The notes: generated by a model not told the origin, from the letters alone. Numbered from the stretch's first letter, positions 5,761 through 13,607 are shown. The stretch is 16,833 nt of DNA from UCB3 sp964415605 (GCA_964415605.1 CAYQBA010000100.1:1-16833); one strand, 5' to 3'. Numbers and translations are program-made.

Positions 5761-8382
5761 TTATGAGGAGAGGATTCTGGCACAACGAAAGCCCAGGTAG
5801 TTGCCCCTGACGTCCGGGTCGAACCCGTTGCGGAAGCCGCACCGGCACCTCGGCGGGTCTTCGAAGTAACTGCCCCCGCGTATCACTCGCGTTTCGGTGC
5901 CATCCTCATCCTCCCGCCCGTCATCCGCCCTGTACGGGTAGCCAAACTTCGGCTTGACGTCGGTGCCTCCCCACCGCGTGCTGCACCACTCCCACACGTT
6001 GCCAGCCACGTCGGCGCAGCCGTAGGGGCTATCCCCGCCCGGCCTGGCGGCGGAATCCGCGTCATTCTCGCGCTTGGAGAACTGGCCGACGGCGGTAGGC
6101 TTCCCGATGCCGGCAGCCTTGCTATTACAGCGGGCCGGATCCCAATCGTCGCCCCACGGATAACGCCGGCCATCCGTGCCCCGCGCCGCCTTCTCCCACT
6201 CCGCCTCCGTCGGCAGGCGATAGACACGCCCTGACTTCTCGCTCAGCCAACGGCAGTATGCCACCGCTTCGTACCACGACACGCCGACGACCGGCTGATC
6301 CGGGGCGTTGAGCTCAACCCGGTCGAGGAACCTCGGCGCCGACCAGCCGTTCTTGTCCCGCATCTCACGTCCCGCTTCCGTCCAATAGGCGTCGTTCGCG
6401 TACCCACCATCGTCGATGAACCGCTGGAACTCGCCGTTGGTCACGGGGTACTTGCCGATCGCGTACTCGCCCAGCGTGACTTCGTGTGGGACGAGCTCGT
6501 TGTCGAGAAGCTGTGCATTGAAGTCCTTGTTGGTGGCCCGATGCAGCGCCAACAACTCCTCCCGCTGCTCCACCGGCGTCCCCATCGTGAACGGGCCCGC
6601 CGGGATCGTCACCATCAGCGGCTCGATCGGCAGCTGGGCGTCGTGCCCGCCCTCCGCGCCCGCCTCCTTGAACGACGTGCGGGTCAGGTAGATGTACGCC
6701 GCGATCTCGTTGCGGTCCATGTCCCCGAAGTTGACGCCCGGCGTGCCCTCTTCCGGCCACGTCAAGAGCGCCCGCAGCAGGTCGTCGTGCAGGAACTCCG
6801 CCAGCGGCCCCGCGTCGTCCTCGTCCGGCGCACCCGTCCCCGAGCCCGTGCCCAGCCCGCGCAGCCGACTCAGCTCCACCGGGTCCGTCGTCTCCGCCAG
6901 CTTGCGCGCCCGCTGCCGCGCCAGCCGCTCGAGGTCCCGCAGCAGGTGCGGCGCCTGCTCCAGCAGCTCGTACAGCCGCGGGTGGTGCTGCTGCAGCACC
7001 ACGATCTTCGCCAGCCGCACCGGCTTCACGACATCCCGCAGGTGCTCACTGTGCTGCGCCAGCCGGTCCAGCAGCAGGAAGATGTTCAGCGTCCGCTTGA
7101 TCCGCCGTGGGTTGCGCTCCAGACCGCTCGCGAACACATGCGCGCAGCGCTCGTCGCGCAGCCGGCCCGCCGTCAGGCCTTGAATGAAGGCCTCGCTCGC
7201 CTCCGTCGTGATCGGCGGCAGCTTGAACGGGATCTGGATGATCTTCTCCAGATAGCGCGCCCCGTCCAGCAGCATCTCGTTCGTCCCGGCATCCACGTAG
7301 TCCCGATACCGCACCTTGATGCCCTGCGAAACCACCTTGTGGTCCACGCCGAGCACGAAGAGACAGCCCGTGGCATCCAGGAACAGCTTGATCGCCTCCA
7401 ACACCTCCACCGCCTTCTCCGGCAGGCAGCGGTCCAAGTCGTCGACGAACACCACCAGCCGTCCCTGCGTGCGCAGGTAGCGCTCCGTCACCCCCGCGAA
7501 CGTCCGCACGAACTCGTCCAGCGCCGCCACCCGCTGGTGTTGCGCCAGCGCCATCTCGCGCTCCACCGTGGCGATCAGCCGGTCCAGGTCGCGCGCCCCG
7601 TCGGCGCCGCCCCCGCCATCCGACGCGTCCCCGGCGCCGGCGCCCCGTCCCGCCCCATCCCCTCCATTCACATCGCCGGCCGCCCCGCCATCTACACCGC
7701 CCGCCGCCCCGATGGCCAGGCTTGCCCGCAACAGCCGCAGCCCCAGCACCAGCGGGAGGTCCACCTGCGCGTCCGGCAGCGCCAGATGACCGCCCGCCAG
7801 GTCGTCGCCCCGCAGCGACAGCGTCGGCCCACCCGGCCCCTGCGTCACCTGCGCGATCCGCGCCGCGATCCGGTCGAGGTCCGCCAGCGCCTGCGCCCGC
7901 CCCTCGCTTTCCCGCCGCGCCGCGCCCCGCTCGCGCGCCGACCCGCGCGTCGCTCCACGCGCAGCCCCAGACGCGACCTCAGACGCCGCCCCACGCCCCG
8001 GCCGGTCGATCAGCTTCCGCGTCGCGTCGATCACGCTCAGGATCAGCGCCCGCCACAGCGCCTCGTCCCGGCTGTAGAGCCACGCGTTGAACCAGAGCGT
8101 CTGCACCGGGAACGCCTCGATCTCCGCCGGCGGCCGCTCGCCGATGAGCCGATCCACCATCTTCATCAGGCTCGTCTTGCCCGAGCCCCACGAGCCGAAC
8201 ATCCCCACCGTCAGCGGCGTCTCCGTGGCCGGGTCCGCCGCGATGTCCGCCAGCGTCAGCGCGTACGGCAGAAAGCCCAGGTTGTCATCCGCCGTCGGAT
8301 GGTCCGCCAGGATCCCGCGCGTCGGCCGTGCCGGCCGGGACGACTCCGATGACGCCTGCATCGTTCGGCTCCCGTCGCTCAT
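5761..8382 (-). CDS. KAP P-loop NTPase fused to FGE/C-type-lectin domain, DGR target 2
   Basis: 873 aa from the ATG at 8382, which lies 28 bp after the adaptor gene and behind a purine-rich GAGGGGGG. An upstream in-frame ATG at 8442 would overlap the adaptor and is less likely. The KAP ATPase has Walker A GSWGSGKTS (63-71), the family-typical WFNAWLY (97-103), and Walker B LVVFVDDLDRC (309-319), followed by helical segments. Between the Walker motifs is an Ala/Arg-rich then Gly/Asp-rich insert (about 130-265). An FGE-sulfatase domain fills about 590-873: IPAGPFTMG, QPVVGVSWYEAVAYCRWL, YRLPTEAEWEKAARG, YPWGDDWD, VAGNVWEWC, RVIRGGSY. The last 28 residues include VR2. KAP NTPases are STAND-related, often membrane-associated switches; here the variable lectin-like tip probably recognises a ligand. 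No transmembrane helix is obvious. The FGE half has lower GC than the KAP half. Confidence 0.92.
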   Translation of the reverse strand: MSDGSRTMQASSESSRPARPTRGILADHPTADDNLGFLPYALTLADIAADPATETPLTVGMFGSWGSGKTSLMKMVDRLIGERPPAEIEAFPVQTLWFNAWLYSRDEALWRALILSVIDATRKLIDRPGRGAASEVASGAARGATRGSARERGAARRESEGRAQALADLDRIAARIAQVTQGPGGPTLSLRGDDLAGGHLALPDAQVDLPLVLGLRLLRASLAIGAAGGVDGGAAGDVNGGDGAGRGAGAGDASDGGGGADGARDLDRLIATVEREMALAQHQRVAALDEFVRTFAGVTERYLRTQGRLVVFVDDLDRCLPEKAVEVLEAIKLFLDATGCLFVLGVDHKVVSQGIKVRYRDYVDAGTNEMLLDGARYLEKIIQIPFKLPPITTEASEAFIQGLTAGRLRDERCAHVFASGLERNPRRIKRTLNIFLLLDRLAQHSEHLRDVVKPVRLAKIVVLQQHHPRLYELLEQAPHLLRDLERLARQRARKLAETTDPVELSRLRGLGTGSGTGAPDEDDAGPLAEFLHDDLLRALLTWPEEGTPGVNFGDMDRNEIAAYIYLTRTSFKEAGAEGGHDAQLPIEPLMVTIPAGPFTMGTPVEQREELLALHRATNKDFNAQLLDNELVPHEVTLGEYAIGKYPVTNGEFQRFIDDGGYANDAYWTEAGREMRDKNGWSAPRFLDRVELNAPDQPVVGVSWYEAVAYCRWLSEKSGRVYRLPTEAEWEKAARGTDGRRYPWGDDWDPARCNSKAAGIGKPTAVGQFSKRENDADSAARPGGDSPYGCADVAGNVWEWCSTRWGGTDVKPKFGYPYRADDGREDEDGTETRVIRGGSYFEDPPRCRCGFRNGFDPDVRGNYLGFRCARILSS
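5777..5847 (-). repeat. DGR variable repeat VR2
   Basis: Gap-free match to the TR at 4266-4336 with 11 substitutions, all opposite TR adenines (5 A-to-G, 6 A-to-T). It encodes CGFRNGFDPDVRGNYLGF in place of the TR reading CGYRNRNNPDNRNNNLGF. It occupies residues 846-869 of the KAP-FGE protein, five codons before the stop. The 12 bp on the 3' side (5765-5776) are identical to the VR1 flank and differ from TR. Confidence 0.95.
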
Positions 8383-8410
8383 CGATCCGTGCCCCCCTCG
8401 CCCGGCCCGG

Positions 8411-8980
8411 CTACCCCGCCCCCAGCTCCCGCTCCAGCCCATCCATCTCCGCTGCCACCGCGTCGCGCTCCGCGACCGCGTCCGACTTCCGCTCCTCCAA
8501 CACCTGACGCCGCATCGAGTCCGTTTCCCGCCCGATGTCGAGGTCCAGCGCCCCGATCCGCCGTCCCAGCGTGTCGTAGCGCGCCTGCAGCTCCGCCAGC
8601 TGATCGGCCTTCCGCCGCCGCTGCCCCGGCGTCAGCGGTCCACCGGACGCCCCACTCGCCGACCCCACCGCCCGCACCCGCGCGATCAAGCCGTCGATGG
8701 CCGCCTGCCGGTCCAACCCCACCTGCTCGCGCAGCGCCTCCAGCACCGCCACCAGCGCCGGCCGCCCCGGCTCGACCTCGCCATACGCCGCCAGCACCCC
8801 GATCAGGTGGACCGTGAACGACTGCGTGTCGCCGCCCCAGTCGAGACGATCCACCACCGGGCTCCCGAACCCCAACGCCAGCTCCACCAGCGACCGCCGC
8901 GCCGGCACCGTCGCCAGGCTCGGCCGGAGGACGTCGGCGAGGGCCGCCACGTCCACCGACGACAACGCCATGCCCGCCAT
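8411..8980 (-). CDS. Small adaptor: EAD-like domain plus helical hairpin
   Basis: 189 aa; a GCGGGGGG stretch five bases before the ATG at 8980 supports this start, though an ATG three codons later is possible. Residues about 4-103 (VARRSLVELALG-like core, DWGGDTQSF, EVEPGRPALVAVLEALREQVG) are roughly two-thirds identical by eye to the N-terminus of the 444-aa protein at 10523-11857. The pattern fits the small all-helical effector-associated (EAD, Death-like) adaptor domains of bacterial conflict systems, although I cannot name the subfamily. Residues 124-186 (QLAELQARYDTLGRRIGALDLDIGRE…) match the N-terminal hairpin of the NACHT-FGE protein. No catalytic motif, signal peptide or membrane segment is seen. 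It ends 28 bp before KAP-FGE and probably bridges components by homotypic contacts. Confidence 0.8.
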   Translation of the reverse strand: MAGMALSSVDVAALADVLRPSLATVPARRSLVELALGFGSPVVDRLDWGGDTQSFTVHLIGVLAAYGEVEPGRPALVAVLEALREQVGLDRQAAIDGLIARVRAVGSASGASGGPLTPGQRRRKADQLAELQARYDTLGRRIGALDLDIGRETDSMRRQVLEERKSDAVAERDAVAAEMDGLERELGAG

Positions 8981-8993
8981 GCGATCCCCCCGC

Positions 8994-10526
8994 TCAGTAC
9001 TTGCTCCGCCCGGAGACCAGCCGCAGGATCCCCCACGTCGTCGGGTCCGACCAGCGGCGGGCCGAGACGTTCGAGAGGAACACCTCCTGCGCCCGCGCCC
9101 CCGGCGTGTCCGTGTCCGTCACGCTGAACGCCGCGCCGAAGGTCCGGCCCGCCTCCGCCGTCACCTTGAGGTCCCGCCAACCCACCGACGCTTCGAGCAG
9201 GTAGCCCGCACCCGCCTGCCTCGCCGCCAGCCGCGCCGACTCCGCCGCCACCGGTGTCATCTGGCCGCGGTCGTTGCCGCGAAAACACTGCCACCCCGGC
9301 GCGATCTTCTGGAAATCCCCCGGCGAGAGGATGCACTGGTACGTGTCGGCATCCAGGTGCGGCGGGCGGCCGTCCACCCGCCCCGTGTCGAGCTGGATCT
9401 CGACGCTGTCGCCCTTGAACAGGTCCGTATCGGACTGGAGCTGCACGTGCGCGTCGTCCTCCACCGCCACGCCCACGTACAGCGCGTCGTCGTCCCAGGC
9501 CAGCCGCCAACGCGCCGTCACGTCCGCCGTACCGTCCCAGCCAGCCTCGGTGTGGACCACGTACAGCGACTCCACCACCGGCCCGTCCGGCCAATCCCCG
9601 AGATCACCGTCGATCGCCGGCGGACGCGTCACGCGCTGTGCGAGCGCCACGTTGCCGATCGCCTCCTGCGTGGCGCGGATCTGCTCGATCTCGCGTTGGA
9701 TGGTCGCGGGATCATACTGGAGCCACGGTTGGTCCGCGGCGGAGGCGGTCGGCGATGCCGCGGCGGCGGGCGTCGCCGAGCCCACCGCGGCCGGCGTCGA
9801 CGGCACCGGCGGCATGCCCGTCCCGGCGCCGCCGCCTGCCGCCGTCGCCGTTGCGCCCGGGCCACCCGACCCCGACGGCCCTTCCGTCACCGCCGGCGTG
9901 CCGGATGCATCCTCCGGCGGGGCTGTCAGCCGCGCCTCGAGCGTCGCCGCCTTCTGCCCCAGCTCGTTGAACAACGCCTCCGACGCCGACACCGACGTCG
10001 CCTGCGCGTCGCGCGCCACGCGCATCTCCGCTTCCGCCCGCGCCGTCTGCTCGCGCGCCACCGACATCTGCCACACCGCCACCCCCAGCGCCGCCGCGAT
10101 CGCCACCACCGCCACCGTCAGCACCCCGATCAGTCGCTGCTGCCGCCGGAGCTGCGCCATCGCGTCGCCGAACGTCAGGTGCCGCTGCGACGGATCGAAC
10201 TCCGCCAGCGCCGACTCCACCGCCGACCAGCCCTGGCGGGCCAGCGCCGCCCGCCAGAAGTCCAGCGTCGACTGCGCCACCTGCCGGTCCGCGAACGGCC
10301 CCAGGCGTACCCCCGTCAGCCGCCCCCGCTCGAGAAACGCCGCCACCTGGTTGGCGAACGCCGACGACCATTCGCCGCCCGCCTCCTCGCGGCGCGCCTT
10401 CAAGAGCTCCGCGTGCGCCTCTTGCAGCGCGTTCAGCGACGGATACGCTTCCGCGCCTCCCGCTGCGCCCACCTCGGCGCCCGCGCCGCCGTCGCCCGCC
10501 GCCGTCCCCGTGTCCACTTCGCTCAT
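8994..10526 (-). CDS. Single-pass membrane protein with C-terminal CBM9-like domain
   Basis: 510 aa. The ATG at 10526 overlaps the upstream stop as ATGA, indicating translational coupling; an in-frame ATG further upstream would lie inside the preceding gene. Residues about 29-113 (LNALQEAHAELLKAR…, DRQVAQSTLDFWRAAL, LAEFDPSQ) resemble a helical segment I recall preceding NTPase domains of some bacterial STAND proteins, but no NTPase follows. A hydrophobic helix at 133-154 (LIGVLTVAVVAIAAALGVAVW) is followed by a coiled coil, a Thr/Pro/Ala-rich linker (~200-268) and a short helix. Residues 303-508 form a family 9 carbohydrate-binding-like beta-sandwich: PPAIDGDLGDWPDG, DDDALYVGVAVEDD, GDSVEIQLDTG. 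Topology is inferred to be N-in, with the sugar-binding domain outside. It may link surface sensing to the cytoplasmic adaptors. Lectin-like binding is a family inference; no ligand can be assigned. Confidence 0.8.
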   Translation of the reverse strand: MSEVDTGTAAGDGGAGAEVGAAGGAEAYPSLNALQEAHAELLKARREEAGGEWSSAFANQVAAFLERGRLTGVRLGPFADRQVAQSTLDFWRAALARQGWSAVESALAEFDPSQRHLTFGDAMAQLRRQQRLIGVLTVAVVAIAAALGVAVWQMSVAREQTARAEAEMRVARDAQATSVSASEALFNELGQKAATLEARLTAPPEDASGTPAVTEGPSGSGGPGATATAAGGGAGTGMPPVPSTPAAVGSATPAAAASPTASAADQPWLQYDPATIQREIEQIRATQEAIGNVALAQRVTRPPAIDGDLGDWPDGPVVESLYVVHTEAGWDGTADVTARWRLAWDDDALYVGVAVEDDAHVQLQSDTDLFKGDSVEIQLDTGRVDGRPPHLDADTYQCILSPGDFQKIAPGWQCFRGNDRGQMTPVAAESARLAARQAGAGYLLEASVGWRDLKVTAEAGRTFGAAFSVTDTDTPGARAQEVFLSNVSARRWSDPTTWGILRLVSGRSKY

Positions 10527-11857
10527 GCCAGCCTCCCCAGGAGCAAGCCCAGCGGCTCGTCGATCGTCTCGATCTGCGCGCACAGGTTGAGCAGCTGCTT
10601 GTCCAGCGCCCGGAAGTACCCCGCGAACCGGCTCCGGTAGCGCCGGAACATCTCCTCGATCCGCGCCTCGTCGCCGCCGCCCAGCGCCCCGTCCACGCGC
10701 GCCTCTTCATCGCGGATGCGGGCCAGCTCCGGCGCCGGCGCCGCCCCGTCGCCCGCGCCCGCGTACAGCGGCGCGGCCAGCGCCTTGATGTCCTCCCAGG
10801 CGTTGCGCACCTCGCCGATGTCGTGCTGCAGCACGAACGTCGTCGCCACCCGTCGCAGCTCGTCGTCGAGGTCCTGCGACTGGCCGTGCGCCCGCACCAG
10901 GTCGACCAGCTGCCGTGCCAGCGCCTCCATCGCCGCCGCGCCCGCGTCGACCCGCGCCGGCACGGCCGGATCGACCCCCGGCATCCCCTCGATCCCCGCC
11001 CGGATGCCCGCCATCGCCTCGTTGAGCCGACCCAGCGGCAGCTCGCTCGCCGCCGCGAGCAGCTTGTCGTTGAATCCCGCCAGCCCCAGGTTGAGCGCCC
11101 GCTGCAGCGACACCAGCCCCGACTCGAGCTGGTCCAGCCGGCGCTCCGCCGCCGCGGCCGCGATCGTGTCGTTGCCCCGCCGCAAGAGGTTCATCACCGG
11201 GGCGTCCTGCGCGGCGAAGCGGGCATCCGCGCCCTCCGCCAGCAGCGCCGCCACGTCGTCGCCGAGGTCGCCGCCCTCCAGCGCCAGCATCTCCCAGTCC
11301 TCCGCGTGCTCCGCCAGCCGCTGGCGCCGGCTGTTGATGACCGCGTAGAGGTCCTCCAGCGCCTGGAAGCCGTCGTGCAGCGCCTTGTAGTGGCTGATGG
11401 TCCCCACCCGGGTCCGCGCGCCCTCGAAGTCCGCCTGGTAGCGCCGCAGCAGCGCCGCGATCTCCGGGGAGCCGACCACGCGGCTCAACGCCTCGAAGCT
11501 CGCCCCCACCGACGCCGCCTGCGCGCGCACCGCCTCCTGGCGCCGCGCGCCCGCCAGCAACTCCAGAACCTCGTCGATTGTCGCCTGGCGGTCGGCCCCG
11601 ACTTCGCCGCGCAGCGTCTCGATCACCACCACCAGCGCCGGCCGGCCCGGCTCGACGTCGCCGTGCGCCGCCAGCATGCCGACGAGGTGCATCGTGAACG
11701 TCTGTGCGTCGCCGTCCCAGTCGATCCGGCCCAGGACCGGGCTGTCCAGGCCCAGCGCCAATTCCACCAGCGCACGCCGTCGCGCCACGGTCGCGCAGTG
11801 TGGCTGCAACAGCCGGACCACCGCCGCGGTGTTCGCCGCGTCCAGGTTGAGCGCCAT
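10523..11857 (-). CDS. EAD-like domain protein with long helical region
   Basis: 444 aa from the ATG at 11857, preceded by GGAGGG at suitable spacing and 31 bp after the nuoN stop. Residues 1-100 form the same EAD-like adaptor domain as the small protein at 8411-8980 (RRRALVELALG, DWDGDAQTF, DVEPGRPALVVVIETLRGEVGADRQATID). The rest (~105-444) is almost all predicted helix, rich in Ala, Leu, Glu and Arg (for example YKALHDGFQALEDLYAVINSRRQRL and LDKQLLNLCAQIETIDEPLGLLL), with no enzyme motif, signal peptide or membrane segment that I recognise. Its stop overlaps the start of the CBM9-like membrane protein by four bases, so the two are likely made together. A scaffold or signal-transfer role is inferred from the shared domain and context. 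Confidence 0.78.
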   Translation of the reverse strand: MALNLDAANTAAVVRLLQPHCATVARRRALVELALGLDSPVLGRIDWDGDAQTFTMHLVGMLAAHGDVEPGRPALVVVIETLRGEVGADRQATIDEVLELLAGARRQEAVRAQAASVGASFEALSRVVGSPEIAALLRRYQADFEGARTRVGTISHYKALHDGFQALEDLYAVINSRRQRLAEHAEDWEMLALEGGDLGDDVAALLAEGADARFAAQDAPVMNLLRRGNDTIAAAAAERRLDQLESGLVSLQRALNLGLAGFNDKLLAAASELPLGRLNEAMAGIRAGIEGMPGVDPAVPARVDAGAAAMEALARQLVDLVRAHGQSQDLDDELRRVATTFVLQHDIGEVRNAWEDIKALAAPLYAGAGDGAAPAPELARIRDEEARVDGALGGGDEARIEEMFRRYRSRFAGYFRALDKQLLNLCAQIETIDEPLGLLLGRLA

Positions 11858-11888
11858 GCGCGAGCCCTCCGGCGTCCCGCCCGCCGGG

Positions 11889-13457
11889 CTAGGGTGCCCC
11901 CGACAGCATTCCCGGACCCGCCGGTCCAGCCGCGTCCCCGCCCGCGTGCCCAGGCAGACCGTGAGCGCCCGCGCCGGCCATCGACGCGCCGGTGGCCGCG
12001 GTCGCCACCGGGCCCAGGACCACCATCGCCAGCGCCACCAGCGCCGCGGCCACCGCCACCGCCGCCGTCGTGGCGCGGCCCGGGGCCACCGCCGCCGTGT
12101 CCTCCGGCGGCGCGACGAACATCAGCGCCACCGGCCGGAGGTAGTAGAACGCCGAGACCACGCTGTTGAGCACCATCACCGCCGCCAGCCACGTCAGGTC
12201 CGCGTCCACCGCCGCCATGAAGATGTACCACTTGCCCATGAACCCCGCCGTCGGCGGCAGGCCCGTCAGGCCGATGAGGCACACCGCCAGCGCCAGCGCC
12301 ACGCCCGGCGCGCGCGCCCAGAGCCCGCGCACGTCGCGCAGGTTCGTCGCGTCGCGCCCTTCCGGCCCCACCGGACCGATGGCCAGAAGCGCCCCGAACG
12401 CACCGAGGTTCATCAGCGCGTACACCAGGAGGTAGTACAGGAGCGCGCTTGCGCCCAGCGCCGGCCCGGCCGCCACCGCCACCAGGAGGTAGCCCGCGTG
12501 CGCCACCGCGCTGAAGCCCAGCATGCGCTTGAGGTCGACCTGCACCAGCGCCGCCAGGTTGCCGACGACCATCGTGACGACCGCCGCGCCCGTCACGAGC
12601 GGCACCCACGCGTCGGCCAGCGGGGCGAAGCCCACCCACAGCACCCGCATGAGCGCCGCGAACGCCGCCGTCTTGGTGGCGGCCGCCATGAACGCCGTCA
12701 CCGGCGTCGGGGCCCCCTCGTACACGTCCGGCGTCCACTGGTGGAAGGGCACCACCGCCACCTTGAAGCCCAGCCCCACCAGCACCAGCCCCAGCCCCAC
12801 GTAGGCGATGCGCGGCAGGCTGTGCAGGCCGGCGGCCAGCGCCGCCGCCACGAGCTCGAGGTTGGTCGTTCCGGTGCTGGCGTAGACCAGGGCGATCCCG
12901 TACAAGAGGAAGCCCGCCGCGAACGCGCCGAGCACGAAGTACTTCATGGCCGCCTCGAGGCTCGGCCGCTCCTCGCGCAGGAAGCCCGCCAGGACGTAGA
13001 GGGCGATCGAGAACGTCTCGATGCCGAGGAAGATCAGGATGAGGTCGTTGGCCATGGTCACCAGCACCATCGCCGCCGTGGCCAGCAGCACCAGCACCAC
13101 GAGCTCCGCCCGGGCCAGCGCCGGCCGGCGGCGGGCGTGGTCCAGGCCCAGCAGCACCGTCGCGGCCGCCGCCAGCACCAGCACGAACCCCGCGAACACC
13201 CCGAAGCCGTCGTGCCACACGGTTGCGGCGTCGGCCATCGCGCCGCCCGGCAGGGCGACCGCCCGCACGAACGCCGGCGTGTCGGCCACCAGCCAGCCGC
13301 GCGCCAGGACCACGCCGGTGGCGGCCAGGCCGACGAGTGCCAGGACCGCGGGCGGGCGCGGGTCGTCGTCGGGGAGAAACCAGTCGGCGACCATGATCGC
13401 CAGGGCCGTGACGACGAGGGTGAGGACGGGCAGGATGGCGTTGAGGTCGCTCAACAT
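11889..13457 (-). CDS. nuoN: NADH-quinone oxidoreductase subunit N
   Basis: 522 aa; the ATG at 13457 has GGAGA about six bases upstream. A multi-pass membrane protein of the Mrp-antiporter-like family, subunit N of complex I, which carries one proton-pumping channel. Family landmarks: the transmembrane Glu in FLGIETFSIALY (Glu147), AAMKYFVLGAF (Lys172), GLGFKVAVVPFHQWTPDVYEGAP (Lys232), FMAAATKTAAF (Lys262), VDLKRMLGFSAVAHAGYLL, and GLPPTAGFMGKWYIF. Length is normal, with a Gly/Ala-rich C-terminal tail. In most genomes nuoN ends a complete nuo operon after nuoM; here the upstream gene is an unrelated lipoprotein, so this is a stand-alone copy or the locus has been rearranged. A promoter lies just upstream (13554-13582). 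The conflict cluster begins 31 bp after its stop, so read-through is possible. Confidence 0.95.
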   Translation of the reverse strand: MLSDLNAILPVLTLVVTALAIMVADWFLPDDDPRPPAVLALVGLAATGVVLARGWLVADTPAFVRAVALPGGAMADAATVWHDGFGVFAGFVLVLAAAATVLLGLDHARRRPALARAELVVLVLLATAAMVLVTMANDLILIFLGIETFSIALYVLAGFLREERPSLEAAMKYFVLGAFAAGFLLYGIALVYASTGTTNLELVAAALAAGLHSLPRIAYVGLGLVLVGLGFKVAVVPFHQWTPDVYEGAPTPVTAFMAAATKTAAFAALMRVLWVGFAPLADAWVPLVTGAAVVTMVVGNLAALVQVDLKRMLGFSAVAHAGYLLVAVAAGPALGASALLYYLLVYALMNLGAFGALLAIGPVGPEGRDATNLRDVRGLWARAPGVALALAVCLIGLTGLPPTAGFMGKWYIFMAAVDADLTWLAAVMVLNSVVSAFYYLRPVALMFVAPPEDTAAVAPGRATTAAVAVAAALVALAMVVLGPVATAATGASMAGAGAHGLPGHAGGDAAGPAGPGMLSGAP

Positions 13458-13553
13458 GGGCGTCTCCGCGGGCGTGTCGGGTCGCGATCGGGCGCCCCGC
13501 CGCGGCGCGCAAGGGCGCGGCGGACGGGGCCAGGGCGAGCGGTAACGGCCGCG

Positions 13554-13582
13554 ATTCTATCAGACGTCGGCCGACGGTTCAA
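13554..13582 (-). promoter_or_regulatory. Sigma70-type promoter for nuoN
   Basis: On the minus strand a -35 TTGAAC, a 17-base spacer and a -10 TAGAAT preceded by TGA (extended -10). It lies about 97 bp upstream of the nuoN start. No other strong promoter was seen down to the TIR gene, so it may also feed the downstream accessory cluster. Confidence 0.6.
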
Positions 13583-13584
13583 TC

Positions 13585-13598
13585 CGAGGGTGCCCTCG
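13585..13598 (-). terminator. Possible weak terminator hairpin after the GH-like gene
   Basis: Arms CGAGGG and CCCTCG with a 2-base centre, about 10 bp after the glycoside-hydrolase-like stop on the transcribed strand. No T tract follows and it abuts the nuoN promoter, so support is weak. Confidence 0.25.
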
Positions 13599-13607
13599 TC
13601 CTCGGAA

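Noticed and set aside
6484..8352. Long plus-strand open frame (622 codons) opposite the KAP gene
   Set aside because: Composition is Arg/Gln/Pro-rich with no domain, and the opposite strand encodes clear KAP motifs. It is a high-GC antisense shadow.
8697..10640. Long plus-strand open frame (647 codons) opposite the CBM9-like and EAD genes
   Set aside because: Arg/His/Pro-rich shadow of genes with recognisable domains and coupled start-stop on the minus strand.
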